The notes under the pieces: model-generated | The model's database searches: none | What the model was told of the DNA's origin: nothing | What the model saw: only the letters and a program-made list of their open reading frames with translations | Shown here: in pieces, positions 16,908 to 25,060 of the stretch | How the letters are laid out: every line of letters starts with the position of its first letter | Position numbering within the stretch: position 1 is the stretch's first letter | NCBI GenBank assembly: GCA_031800475.1 | Contig: DAPKRQ010000235.1 | Span: 1 to 44,274 of the forward strand | Length of the DNA: 44,274 nt | Reading direction: 5' to 3' | From: Kuafuiihalomonas phototrophica | Lineage (GTDB): Bacteria > Myxococcota > Kuafuiibacteriia > Kuafuiibacteriales > Kuafuiibacteriaceae | Program-made: the position numbers and the translations under genes

Positions 16908-18166
16908 AGGGCCCATCCCAATCCGAGCGACACGTCGAAGATGCCGTCGGTGAAGTCCGTTCCGAGTACGGTCCCGGTCTGATGGGTGTACCCGGCTCGG
17001 ATCCGGCTCGAAAACCCAGCCGCGTGGTCGAGATTCAGAGTGATGTGGGCGTCGGCGCCAACGTCCTGATCGCCGTCACCCAAGGTCCAGCGGGCAGCTC
17101 CAGCGGCTCCCACCGACAGTCGGGTACCCGAGAAGTCGTGGATGGGCTGCCGGATCCAGCCGCCGGTACGCAGGGCGCTGTACTCGACGGAAAGCGTCGA
17201 AGCCGCATCGTCGAATGTAAACCGGCGGTGGGCGAAGCCCGAGGTCAGTCCCAGCCAAGGGCCCTGGTTTCCGAACCAGGCATGACCCAGGCGGAGGGTG
17301 GCGCGGGTGCGGTCCGCGTCGGCACCGACGGACTCGGGGCCCAACTCCGCACCGACCACCTGCCGCCAGTACTCGGCGGACAGGTCGAGCACGGTTCGCT
17401 TCCATCGGAACATCCCGCCCAGGTGCAAGTCGCCCTGCACGCCGAAGGACAATAGGGCCGATTGGTCTTGCGGCCGGCCCGCCTGGGCATCGAGTTCCCG
17501 GGCGGTGGCTCCGACCTGGGCCATCAGGGTGAGTACGGGCGGCGGAGGCTCCGGGCGGAGGGCCGCCTCGCGCTCGGCTCGCAGTTCCGCCAGGTCGGGA
17601 TCGACGAAGGGCTCCTTGGGAGTCCGCCGAACCGGCGCCGGCGGAACCTCGGAGGGTTCCGGAGCGGGGGGTTCCGTGGGCGCCACCACCGCCCAGATCT
17701 TTTCCCAGGCTGGGACGAAGTCGTCGACCTGGAGGCGATAGGCGCGTACCGGTCCGATGGTGTCTTCGAGCAGGATCGCGTCGAGCTGCACGTCCCGCAC
17801 GCGGATCTCGAGAGCCCGGCCCCGAGAAGTTCGCACCCCCACGAATTCCGGACGGACCGTGAATCGGCACCCAGAGGCCGGCACGCCCCCGAGCATTCGC
17901 TGGAGTCGAGCGTCGGTATGATCAGGCAACGTCCGATTGGCTGCAGCTACGAAAGCGCGGTCGAAGCGAGACACCCGAGCCTTTCTCGGCCAGCCGCCGG
18001 GTCGCTCCCAACACACCGCGAACCCTTTCGGCGCGGGCTCGAACAAACTCTCCGTATCCAAACTCAACCCTTGGGCCGATGCCGAAGACGAAAGAATGAG
18101 CGCCGCCAAGAGCGCGACGCGGGATCCGAGCCGGGCTCGGAATCGAAGTATGGTCACGCGGTGCAT
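16904..18166 (-). CDS. Putative outer-membrane barrel protein, unknown function
   Basis: A 420-residue protein starting at ATG 18166, six bases after GGGAGG; the open frame continues upstream but without features. The signal peptide ends SSSASA near residue 32. Residues about 35-190 form an unassigned periplasmic domain (PEFVGVRTSRGRALEIRV). A Pro/Glu-rich linker follows near 195-230 (PTEPPAPEPSEVPPAPV). The last 180 residues alternate polar and hydrophobic residues with Gly and aromatic positions (VLDLSAEYWRQVVGAEL, ATLRLGHAWFG, HITLNLDHAAG, SRIRAGYTHQTG) and end DVSLGLGWAL, as expected of a transmembrane beta-barrel. Its stop overlaps the start of the giant MopE/vWA gene (ATGA), so the two are translated together and probably act together at the surface. 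I do not recognise the family. Confidence 0.75.
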   Translation of the reverse strand: MHRVTILRFRARLGSRVALLAALILSSSASAQGLSLDTESLFEPAPKGFAVCWERPGGWPRKARVSRFDRAFVAAANRTLPDHTDARLQRMLGGVPASGCRFTVRPEFVGVRTSRGRALEIRVRDVQLDAILLEDTIGPVRAYRLQVDDFVPAWEKIWAVVAPTEPPAPEPSEVPPAPVRRTPKEPFVDPDLAELRAEREAALRPEPPPPVLTLMAQVGATARELDAQAGRPQDQSALLSFGVQGDLHLGGMFRWKRTVLDLSAEYWRQVVGAELGPESVGADADRTRATLRLGHAWFGNQGPWLGLTSGFAHRRFTFDDAASTLSVEYSALRTGGWIRQPIHDFSGTRLSVGAAGAARWTLGDGDQDVGADAHITLNLDHAAGFSSRIRAGYTHQTGTVLGTDFTDGIFDVSLGLGWAL

Positions 18167-18172
18167 GCCGTG

Positions 18173-18178
18173 CCTCCC
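18173..18178 (-). promoter_or_regulatory. Ribosome binding site deciding the start at 18166
   Basis: GGGAGG on the minus strand with a six-base spacer to ATG. It selects this Met over several in-frame upstream ATG codons that lie opposite the neighbouring plus-strand gene. Confidence 0.65.
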
Positions 18179-18235
18179 GATGCTCATCGACATGTTTGCA
18201 CGGAACCTGAGGTCCTTCCCAGAACCTGGCACCGA

Positions 18236-18955
18236 TTGTTGTGCGCCGCGGCCGTCGCATCGGGTGGCGGGGTGGGAGTCGGGGGCTGCGGCTCCCAGGG
18301 CCTGCACGGCACTCCGACCTCGGCCGAAGAACGCGCCTCGTTTCCCCCTTCCGATTCCGTCGAGTATCGCGTCGTCGAAGAGAGTCGTCGGGTGGGACTG
18401 GAGCGGCTCAGGTGGGAGCGAACCGGTTCGGGCGCTGGCGTGCTCGAGTTGTGGGCGAGCCAGAAAAGTCCCGTGTCCTTCCAAACCCGCATTCGGATCG
18501 TGCTGCGTCGCTTCGAGCCACGGTCGGCGAGTCTGCAGATTCGGGGCGCGGGAGCCCTCGTCGAAGCGGATCTCTTTCGAACCGAAGACGAGCTGAAGGT
18601 CGTCCGCAAGGGATTCGGTGGCACGATGGAGCGCTCGGTCGGATGGGGGGGAGGAACCGCCTTGGACGTGGGCAGCCCACCGGCGGCTGTTTGGTGGATC
18701 TGGCTGCTGGCTCCGACCCTAGAGCCGACGGAGCGCGTACGGGTGCGAACGGTGTCGGTTCGGCCGCCGAGCTGGTCCCCGCAGGTCTATCTGGGAGAGC
18801 TTCGCAAGACTCCCACCGGCGTGGTGTGGGTCGGACCGGGTGGGGAGTCGACTCGGGCAGGCCCCTGGAATGGAGCGTGGCCCATGAGATGGATCACGCG
18901 GAGCGGGGACCGGGTATGGGTTCGCGAGCGGCTGAAGCCTGCATCGCGACCATGA
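18236..18955 (+). CDS. Putative lipoprotein of unknown function
   Basis: An open frame of about 239 residues. After a basic stretch (RTWHR just upstream) comes LLCAAAVASGGGVGVGGCGS, a lipoprotein-like signal with a Gly-Gly-Cys acceptor. The rest is a single compact domain rich in beta strands and Arg/Val (VEYRVVEESRRVGLERLRWE, ASLQIRGAGALVEADLF, ERVRVRTVSVRPPSW) ending near WVRERLKP. No family is recognised. The start is unclear: there is no ATG, TTG codons occur at 18236 and 18239, and an in-frame GTG near 18173 would overlap the divergent gene's ribosome binding site. The gene faces the barrel-protein gene across a 69-nt region and ends six bases from the convergent atpA stop. Codon bias and the signal favour a real gene. 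Confidence 0.6.
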   Translation: MLCAAAVASGGGVGVGGCGSQGLHGTPTSAEERASFPPSDSVEYRVVEESRRVGLERLRWERTGSGAGVLELWASQKSPVSFQTRIRIVLRRFEPRSASLQIRGAGALVEADLFRTEDELKVVRKGFGGTMERSVGWGGGTALDVGSPPAAVWWIWLLAPTLEPTERVRVRTVSVRPPSWSPQVYLGELRKTPTGVVWVGPGGESTRAGPWNGAWPMRWITRSGDRVWVRERLKPASRP

Positions 18956-18961
18956 TGGGCG

Positions 18962-20557
18962 TCACTCCTCGCTGGACGCTTCCGTCGATTCGTACCGCTG
19001 CCGGAACTGCCGCCGGAATGCCTCGGTTTGCTCCACCAACTTCTTTTCCAAGTCTTCGGTGATCTTTCCGGAGGAACGAATTTGCTCGAGCACGTCTTTG
19101 GCGTTCCCCTTGAAGTAGCTGACCAGCTCCGCTTCGAAGTCCTGAATGTCCTCTTTCGGAATGTCGAGGATGAAGCAGCCCTCTTGGTAGTCTGGGTTGT
19201 TCTTGTATTCCTTGTTCTTCGGCTTGGCCGGGAACGTCGCTGCCCAAACTGCGAGCACCTGCTCTTCGACGGGCTTCGGTTCGAATTGCTTCTGCTTCAA
19301 CAACTCCATCAGGCGAGATCCGAGGTCCAGCTCACGGCGGGTGGCGGCGTCCAAGTCTGAGCCGAACTGCGCAAAGGCGGCAAGCTCTCGGTAGGATGCG
19401 AGCTTCAAGCGAAGGCTGCCAGCCACGTCCTTCATCGCCTTGATCTGCGCAGAACCGCCGACGCGGGAAACCGAGATGCCGGCGTTGACGGCGGGGCGTT
19501 GCCCCGCGCCAAAGAGGTCGGATTCCAAGAAGATCTGCCCGTCCGTGATCGAGATGACGTTCGTCGGAATGTATGCCGAAACGTCGCCGGCCTGCGTTTC
19601 GATGATCGGAAGCGCGGTCAAAGACCCGGCCCCTTCTTCGTCCGACAGCTTCGCCGCACGCTCCAGCAGGCGGCTGTGCAGGTAGAACACGTCGCCCGGG
19701 AACGCCTCGCGCCCGGGAGGGCGGCGAAGGAGCAGCGCCAGCTGACGGTAGGCAACAGCCTGCTTGCTGAGGTCGTCATAGATCACCAGGGCGTGCTGAC
19801 CGTTGTCTCGATAGTACTCGGCCATGGTCACGCCGGAGTAGGGGGCCAAGAACTGAAGGGGAGCCGGATCCGACGCATTCGCAGCCACGATGGTGGTGTA
19901 GTCGAGGGCGCCGGCCCGCTCGAGTCGGGCATAGACCTGGGCCACGGTCGATTGCTTTTGGCCCACCGCCACGTAGAAGCACCGGATGTCTCCGCCCTTT
20001 TGGTTGATGATCGTATCCAGAGCGATGGCGGTCTTGCCCGTCTGACGGTCGCCGATGATCAACTCACGCTGTCCGCGGCCGATCGGGATCATGGTGTCGA
20101 TGGCCTTGATGCCGGTCTGCATCGGCTCGTGCACCGGCTTTCGCTCGATGATACCCGGTGCCTTGACCTCGATCCGACGTCGCTCGGTCTCCGCGATCGG
20201 GCCTTTGCCGTCGATCGGCTGGCCGAGGGCATTGACCACCCGGCCGAGCAGGCCGTCGCCCACCGGGACGTCGGCGATCCGTCCGGTTCGCCGCACGGTG
20301 TCGCCTTCGCGGACGTGGTCGGCTTCGCCCATGAGGGCGACGCCGACGTTCGTCTCCTCGAGGTTCAAGACCAGGCCTTCCACCCCGCCCGGAAACTCGA
20401 CCAGCTCGCCGGCTGCCACGTTTTCCAGTCCGTAGATTCGAGCGATGCCGTCGCCCACGGTGAGCACCGAGCCGGTCTCGGAGATGTCGACCTTCTTGTC
20501 GTAATCCTCGATCTGCTGGCGAATGATGTCGGAGATTTCGTCCGCGCGGATTCGCAT
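18962..20557 (-). CDS. atpA: F1F0 ATP synthase subunit alpha
   Basis: A 531-residue subunit alpha of the F1 catalytic head. The family N-terminus MRIRADEISDIIRQQIEDYD, the Walker A motif GDRQTGKT at 169-176, and VSRVGGSAQIKAMKDVAGSL near 380 are all present. It is some 20 residues longer than usual. The extra residues lie in the C-terminal domain around 445-460 (FPAKPKNKEYKNNPDYQEG), and the end carries an acidic tail (STEASSEE). It is the last gene of the atpF'-F-H-A run, separated from atpH by 98 nt. The usual next genes atpG, atpD and atpC do not follow; instead a convergent lipoprotein gene ends six bases away. Confidence 0.97.
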   Translation of the reverse strand: MRIRADEISDIIRQQIEDYDKKVDISETGSVLTVGDGIARIYGLENVAAGELVEFPGGVEGLVLNLEETNVGVALMGEADHVREGDTVRRTGRIADVPVGDGLLGRVVNALGQPIDGKGPIAETERRRIEVKAPGIIERKPVHEPMQTGIKAIDTMIPIGRGQRELIIGDRQTGKTAIALDTIINQKGGDIRCFYVAVGQKQSTVAQVYARLERAGALDYTTIVAANASDPAPLQFLAPYSGVTMAEYYRDNGQHALVIYDDLSKQAVAYRQLALLLRRPPGREAFPGDVFYLHSRLLERAAKLSDEEGAGSLTALPIIETQAGDVSAYIPTNVISITDGQIFLESDLFGAGQRPAVNAGISVSRVGGSAQIKAMKDVAGSLRLKLASYRELAAFAQFGSDLDAATRRELDLGSRLMELLKQKQFEPKPVEEQVLAVWAATFPAKPKNKEYKNNPDYQEGCFILDIPKEDIQDFEAELVSYFKGNAKDVLEQIRSSGKITEDLEKKLVEQTEAFRRQFRQRYESTEASSEE

Positions 20558-20655
20558 GTTCGAGGGGGCCGGTAGCAGGCGAGGTGAGCCCAGATCAACC
20601 CCTAAGAACCGCGCTGGGATCTAGATTTTTCGGGAGATTTCGGGCCTTTGTCCGG

Positions 20656-21213
20656 TCAGCGGTCGGCTGCTTCCAGCTGCTCGCGAAGCCGGGCCAAACC
20701 GGTGGCGATCGTACCGTCGAATACCAGGGACCCGACAGTGGTGCGTACGCCACCGATCAGGCTCTCGTCCACGCCGGTTTCGATCTCGACCTTGCGCTGC
20801 AGGCGTTCCTCCAGCGCTTTGCGGATCTGGTTCAGCGTGCTCTTCGACAACGGCTCTGCGGAAACCACCGACGCTCGAACCCGTCCCAGACGTTCGTCTT
20901 CGATGCGGCCGAATGCTCGAACGATGTCGGTCAGGTCCTCCATCCGCCCCCGTTCCGCCACCAGCAGCAGGAAACGCTGGGCGATGTCCGTCACTTCCAG
21001 CCGACCCAGCAGTGATTTCAGGACCGCGGCTCGGTTTTCGCTCGAGATGGACGGGTTCAGCATGACGTTTCGGACGTCCGGACTGCCCGTGACCAGGTCA
21101 CGGAACGCTTCCAGATGCTCGCGCACCACCGTGCGCTGATCGTCGGAAAGGTCTCGAATGGCGTCGGCCAGAGCCTCGGCGTAGCGGCGGGCTGCGGGAT
21201 TTTGTCCGTACAC
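20656..21213 (-). CDS. atpH: F1F0 ATP synthase subunit delta
   Basis: A 185-residue delta subunit, which links the peripheral stalk to the F1 head. AARRYAEALADAI at the N-terminus and the helical repeat LNPSISSENRAAVLKSLLGR are typical. The end of the family signature, VDESLIGGVRTTVGSLVFDG, is near residue 150. It starts with GTG at 21213, 25 nt after atpF. The length is normal. Confidence 0.95.
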   Translation of the reverse strand: MYGQNPAARRYAEALADAIRDLSDDQRTVVREHLEAFRDLVTGSPDVRNVMLNPSISSENRAAVLKSLLGRLEVTDIAQRFLLLVAERGRMEDLTDIVRAFGRIEDERLGRVRASVVSAEPLSKSTLNQIRKALEERLQRKVEIETGVDESLIGGVRTTVGSLVFDGTIATGLARLREQLEAADR

Positions 21214-21238
21214 GGTCGCTGCCTTTCGTGGGTTCCCG

Positions 21239-21817
21239 TCAGCCCCGAGCCCGCGGTCCCGACTCGAGCGACCGGATGTACTGCTCGTTCAGTCGCTTCT
21301 TGTCGGCGTCGGTCATGCGTTCTCGGATCTTCTGCTCCGCCAAGCTCAGGGTGGTCTCGACCACCGCATCCCGGATGGCTCGCTCGGCCTTGCGGGCTTC
21401 CTGTTGGATCGAGAACTCGGTTTCGCGAGACAGTCGATCCAGGGCTTTTTCGGTCTCTTCCTTCAGGCGCTCTCGGTCGGCCTGGGCCTGCTTTTCGTAG
21501 GAGGCCACCACCTGCTCGAACTCCCGTTCGAGGTTCGCGAGCTTTTCTCGATATTGCTCGAGGCGGGCTTCGGCCTCGGCCTGCTTGTTCTGGGCCTCCT
21601 GGAGCCGGCTTTCCAGGTTGGAGCGTCGCGCCTTCAGCGACTGGGACACGTTTGGCCCGAACTTCCAGGCCAAAAAGCCGAAGAAGAGGACGAAGTTGGT
21701 GAACATCGCCACCAACTCGAACCAGTCGATGCCCTCGTGTTCGCCGTGGACGCCGCCTGCGTCCGCTTCCACGTCCACGCCGGCGGCCATCAAAGCCAGG
21801 TGAAGCCACCCCCTCAC
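21239..21817 (-). CDS. atpF: F1F0 ATP synthase subunit b
   Basis: A 192-residue peripheral-stalk subunit. One membrane segment near residues 33-52 (FELVAMFTNFVLFFGFLAWK) is followed by FGPNVSQSLKARR and a long charged coiled coil (about 60-175) with regular Ala/Glu/Lys/Arg heptads. It starts with GTG at 21817, overlapping the stop of the preceding b' gene (GTGA). The 30 residues before the membrane helix (GVDVEADAGGVHGEHEGI) are longer than usual and acidic. The pair with b' implies a heterodimeric stalk. Confidence 0.93.
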   Translation of the reverse strand: MRGWLHLALMAAGVDVEADAGGVHGEHEGIDWFELVAMFTNFVLFFGFLAWKFGPNVSQSLKARRSNLESRLQEAQNKQAEAEARLEQYREKLANLEREFEQVVASYEKQAQADRERLKEETEKALDRLSRETEFSIQQEARKAERAIRDAVVETTLSLAEQKIRERMTDADKKRLNEQYIRSLESGPRARG

Positions 21818-22245
21818 GCCGCCTCCCGTCCGAGCAGCTTGCTCGCGGTGGTCTCGGCGAAGGACTCGGCGGTCTGCTGCACCTGGGCCATGGCCGCGTC
21901 CCGCTTCGTCTGGATGTCGGCGACGGCCTCGTCGAGCTTCTTCTGCAGGGCTTGACGCTCTTCTTCGATCCGGCGGTTCATCGAATCGGTCGCCTCCTGC
22001 CGGATGGCGTTCCGGCGCTCCAGCCCCTTCTGCGTGGCCGCCCGGATCTGCTCCGAGAACGCCTGGGCTTCTCGCTCCGCTTCCGCCAACATCTGATCGG
22101 CCCGCTCCAGCGCCCCCTCGAGCCGGTCGTGCCGGGCTTCGAACAGCTCCAGGAACGGCCGGAACACCAGGGCGTTCAACAGGAGCAAAGGGGCCAAAAA
22201 GAGGGCGAGGACCACGATGTACGTGATGTCCAGGTCCAGCTGCAT
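21814..22245 (-). CDS. atpF': F1F0 ATP synthase subunit b' (second peripheral-stalk subunit)
   Basis: A 143-residue b-type subunit. MQLDLDITYIVVLALFLAPL begins with the membrane helix, and FRPFLELFEARHDRLEGALE follows at the membrane exit, then a coiled coil to the end (KLLGREAA). ATG 22245 was chosen because family members begin right before the helix; in-frame upstream ATG codons at 22272 and 22311 would add 9 or 22 residues with no features. It is the first gene of this atp cluster. No gene for subunit a or c is found in the window. Confidence 0.9.
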   Translation of the reverse strand: MQLDLDITYIVVLALFLAPLLLLNALVFRPFLELFEARHDRLEGALERADQMLAEAEREAQAFSEQIRAATQKGLERRNAIRQEATDSMNRRIEEERQALQKKLDEAVADIQTKRDAAMAQVQQTAESFAETTASKLLGREAA

Positions 22246-22347
22246 CGCGCGGCCCGCATAGCCATCGGCCATGGGGGAGTCAAGAACAGGGGCGGCCCGG
22301 AAGTCCGGCACCGGCGAAACGGGCCTCCGACCGCCGAAATCGCCGCC

Positions 22348-22776
22348 TCAGCGGGGATAGACCCGGCAGCGGAGACGCTCCGGCCCCCGTCGATAGGCCT
22401 GCTCGGCCGCTGGGGGCCGGTCCCCGACCTGCGGGCCGTCCCCGACTTCCGGAAGGCCCAAGTGCCCCTCGTCGGCCAACAGACACTTGATGTTTCCCCC
22501 GACCATGTTGGTGAGCTCCGCCCACGCGTCGCTCATCTGGAGATCGTCCATTTCGTCCGGGTCTCCGTCGAACATCACGGCGGTTACCGCCGCCACGATC
22601 TCCCGGTTGCCCTCGAGCGTGATGATCGCCGGCTCCGCGCCGTCCACCGAGATTCGGCCGCTCCGAAACACGTCCATGTCCGAGATTTGCGAGGGGCTGA
22701 GGTCTTCGCCGGCCAGGCTGGCGAATACGTCGCGTACGATTTCGTTCAGTTCGTCCAGTTCGAGCTCCATGCTCAT
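22348..22776 (-). CDS. cheX: CheX-like chemotaxis phosphatase
   Basis: A 142-residue protein with the CheX signature ELTNMVGGNIK near residue 87; the E-x2-N pair (Glu87, Asn90) is the active site by which CheX removes phosphate from CheY-P. The N-terminal half (ELELDELNEIVRDVFASLAG, then IITLEGNREIVAAVTAVMF) fits the fold. The C-terminal part after residue 105 is Pro/Arg-rich and short compared with characterised CheX, so the last strands are hard to match. It starts inside the cheR stop (ATGA) and is the last gene of the chemosensory operon. It would supply signal termination, for which no CheZ is seen. Confidence 0.78.
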   Translation of the reverse strand: MSMELELDELNEIVRDVFASLAGEDLSPSQISDMDVFRSGRISVDGAEPAIITLEGNREIVAAVTAVMFDGDPDEMDDLQMSDAWAELTNMVGGNIKCLLADEGHLGLPEVGDGPQVGDRPPAAEQAYRRGPERLRCRVYPR

Positions 22777-23606
22777 ACGTTATTTCCTTTCAAGCGATAG
22801 CAGCATGCTTTGGGAATCGGAAGGCGGTGGAAGCCTTCGTGGATTCCGACGGTGGTCTCTGCGCCGCCCAGGAACATGTAGGCGTCGTGGCGCATGACCC
22901 GCAGCATTCGATCGAAAATCAGCCGCTTGTGCTCGGTGCCGAAGTAGATCAGGACGTTGCGCATGAACACGATGTCGAAGGGCCCCATCGGAGGCCAGGG
23001 ATCGATCAGATTCATGGGACGTGCATCGATTTTGTCGCGAAGCATCGGCTTGGCCTCGTACTTGAGTCCCTTCTTTTTGAAGTACTTCAGGCCGAGCTTT
23101 GCCGGCAGGCCCCGGTTGATCTCGAGCTGCGAGTACTTCCCCGATTGTGTCCGCTCCACCATGGCGGTGTTCAGATCGGTCGCCACGATCTGAAGGTTCC
23201 AGCCCTCCAGCTCTGGAAAGGCTTCGAAAGCCGCCATCGCAACGGAGTAGGGCTCCTGGCCGCTGGAGCAGGCCGCGCACCAGATCTTCAAGGTGCGGAT
23301 GGCCTTGCGCCGTTCGATCAGGTCCGGGAGCACGGTCTTTTCGAGGGCTTCGAACGGAGCCAGGTCTCGAAAGAACGAGGTCTCGTTCGTCGTCAGCGCT
23401 TCGACCACCGACTTGTGGAGCGACCCGTAGGACTTGGTGCGGAGCTCCTGAAGCATCTTCGGCACCGAATCGAAGCCGTGGTCGGTTGCCACGGGAGATA
23501 GGCGGGCATCGATCAGATAGCTCTTGTTTTCATCGAGAACGATGGCCGAATGCTTTTGCAGCAACTGTCGGACGTAGTCGTAGTCGCCGTCGGTTACCGT
23601 CGTCAT
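22773..23606 (-). CDS. cheR: Chemotaxis glutamate O-methyltransferase
   Basis: A 277-residue CheR, which uses SAM to methylate receptor glutamates. Features: VRQLLQKHSAIVLDENKSYL in the N-terminal helical domain, LTTNETSFFRD near residue 78, the SAM loop IWCAACSSGQEPYS near 108, ATDLNTAMVE near 141, and FDIVFMRNVLIYF near 207. ATG 23606 overlaps the cheB stop (ATGA); a longer frame to 23633 exists but would overlap cheB further. With CheB it sets receptor adaptation for the soluble receptor upstream in the operon. Confidence 0.95.
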   Translation of the reverse strand: MTTVTDGDYDYVRQLLQKHSAIVLDENKSYLIDARLSPVATDHGFDSVPKMLQELRTKSYGSLHKSVVEALTTNETSFFRDLAPFEALEKTVLPDLIERRKAIRTLKIWCAACSSGQEPYSVAMAAFEAFPELEGWNLQIVATDLNTAMVERTQSGKYSQLEINRGLPAKLGLKYFKKKGLKYEAKPMLRDKIDARPMNLIDPWPPMGPFDIVFMRNVLIYFGTEHKRLIFDRMLRVMRHDAYMFLGGAETTVGIHEGFHRLPIPKACCYRLKGNNV

Positions 23607-24661
23607 CCGACACCCCCAGGCTCTGAACCGCATGCTTTGCGGATCGCCGGCGCAATTCTATCGAGTGGAAGAGTGGCTTCTGCAACTCCGCTTCGGCTCA
23701 CATAGCCGGGCATTCCCCAGACCACGCTGGTCGATTCGTCTTGGGCGAATACTCTGCCGCCTGCGTCTCGGATCGCGCGACAACCTTCGAAGCCGTCTTT
23801 ACCCATGCCAGTCAGCACGGCGGCCAGGCAGTGCGATCCGAATCGGCTCGCCAACGAGTCGAACAGTACGTCGACCGCTGGCCGGCAGGAGTTGACCGGA
23901 GCCGACCGGTGCAGGACCACCCGGCTGCCGTCCTCCGAGACGACCATGTGATGGTCTCCCGGTGCCACGTACACCGTGTTCGCCTCCAGCGGGTCGCCCG
24001 ATTCCGCCTCTCGGACCCTCAGCGACGAATGGGAGTCGAGCCGCTCGGCCAGCAAGCGCGTGAAGATCGGAGGCATGTGTTGAACGACCAGGATCGGCAG
24101 CCCCAAACCCGAAAGCTCCGGCACCACCTCGGCCAGAGCGTTCGGTCCGCCGGTCGACGACCCGAGCCCGACCACCCGGACCTGCGTGCTCGTCGATGCC
24201 ACTGGCGGCGGGGGCGGCGGAAGAGGCACCGCCGGCAGGTTCCCGGTATGGTGGACGCCCTCGCAAAGAGCTCGGATCTTCGGCAGCAGCTGTTCGGTGA
24301 TCTCGGCCTTGGCTTCGTCGATGCCCGACGCCACCGGCTTCGTGACGTAATCGTTCGCTCCTCGGGACAAGGCCTCCAGGGTGGTCTCCGCCCCCTGCCG
24401 GGTGAGGCTGCTGAACATGATCACCGGCAGGTGGGGGTGCTCGCTCGACAGCTCCAGCAGCGTCTCGAGCCCATCCATCTCCGGCATCTCCACGTCGAGG
24501 ACCACCGCGTCGGGGCTCAGACGCTGCAGCTTGGCCAGACCCACCCGGCCGTTGGCCGCGGTCCCCACCACCTCCATGTCGTCGCTGGCTTCGATCGCTG
24601 CAGCGACGATCCGCCGGGCGACGACGGAATCGTCGATGATGAAGACCTTTATCCGGTTCAT
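23603..24661 (-). CDS. cheB: Chemotaxis response regulator protein-glutamate methylesterase
   Basis: A 352-residue CheB with a receiver domain (residues 1-125; phosphoacceptor Asp56 in VVLDVEMPEMDG, Lys108 in VTKP), a Pro-rich linker (PLPPPPPPV near 146) and the methylesterase domain (about 160-345). The catalytic residues are in GSSTGG (Ser169), VQHMP (His195) and TGMGKDGFEG (Asp near 285). When phosphorylated by CheA it demethylates or deamidates the receptor. It starts 13 nt after cheY and its stop overlaps the cheR start. Confidence 0.96.
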   Translation of the reverse strand: MNRIKVFIIDDSVVARRIVAAAIEASDDMEVVGTAANGRVGLAKLQRLSPDAVVLDVEMPEMDGLETLLELSSEHPHLPVIMFSSLTRQGAETTLEALSRGANDYVTKPVASGIDEAKAEITEQLLPKIRALCEGVHHTGNLPAVPLPPPPPPVASTSTQVRVVGLGSSTGGPNALAEVVPELSGLGLPILVVQHMPPIFTRLLAERLDSHSSLRVREAESGDPLEANTVYVAPGDHHMVVSEDGSRVVLHRSAPVNSCRPAVDVLFDSLASRFGSHCLAAVLTGMGKDGFEGCRAIRDAGGRVFAQDESTSVVWGMPGYVSRSGVAEATLPLDRIAPAIRKACGSEPGGVG

Positions 24662-24674
24662 GGCGAGTTTGGAC

Positions 24675-25037
24675 TCACAACCCCATGAGTTTGAGCTTCT
24701 GAACGATCACGTCTTTGGTGAACGGCTTCATCACGTACTCGTTGGCGCCCGCGTCCAACGCCCTGGTGACCTCGGTTTCACCGGTTTCCGTCGTCACCAT
24801 CATCAGGCGCAGATCGTTCCATCGAGCATCCTCCCGAACCTTGCAGACGAATTCGTAGCCGTTCATCACCGGCATGTTCCAGTCGACCAGGGCCAGATGG
24901 GGCGTGGCCCCCTCGTTCAAGACCTCCAGGGCGGCCGAGCCATTTTCCGCTTCTCGGACCTGGTACCCGATGTCGGTGAGGATCCGACCGAGAATCTTCC
25001 GCATGGCTCGGGAGTCGTCGATCACCAGAGCTTGCAT
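24675..25037 (-). CDS. cheY: CheY-like single-domain response regulator
   Basis: A 120-residue receiver domain with the acidic pair IDD near residue 7, phosphoacceptor Asp52 (ALVDWNMPVMNG), the Thr of MMVTTE near 81 and Lys of VMKPF near 104. DWNMPVMNGYEFV is the pattern of true chemotaxis CheY. It has no output domain and so would act by binding a target, a flagellar switch or another effector. It lies between the receptor and cheB, 23 nt after the former. Confidence 0.94.
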   Translation of the reverse strand: MQALVIDDSRAMRKILGRILTDIGYQVREAENGSAALEVLNEGATPHLALVDWNMPVMNGYEFVCKVREDARWNDLRLMMVTTETGETEVTRALDAGANEYVMKPFTKDVIVQKLKLMGL

Positions 25038-25060
25038 CGCATCTCTCCGTCCCCGGATGA

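Noticed and set aside
18226..18241. Sigma-54-like promoter (TGGCAC ... TTG)
   Set aside because: TGGCAC is present, but the second element reads TTGT or TTG at the wrong spacing instead of TTGC, and it overlaps the likely TTG start of the lipoprotein gene.
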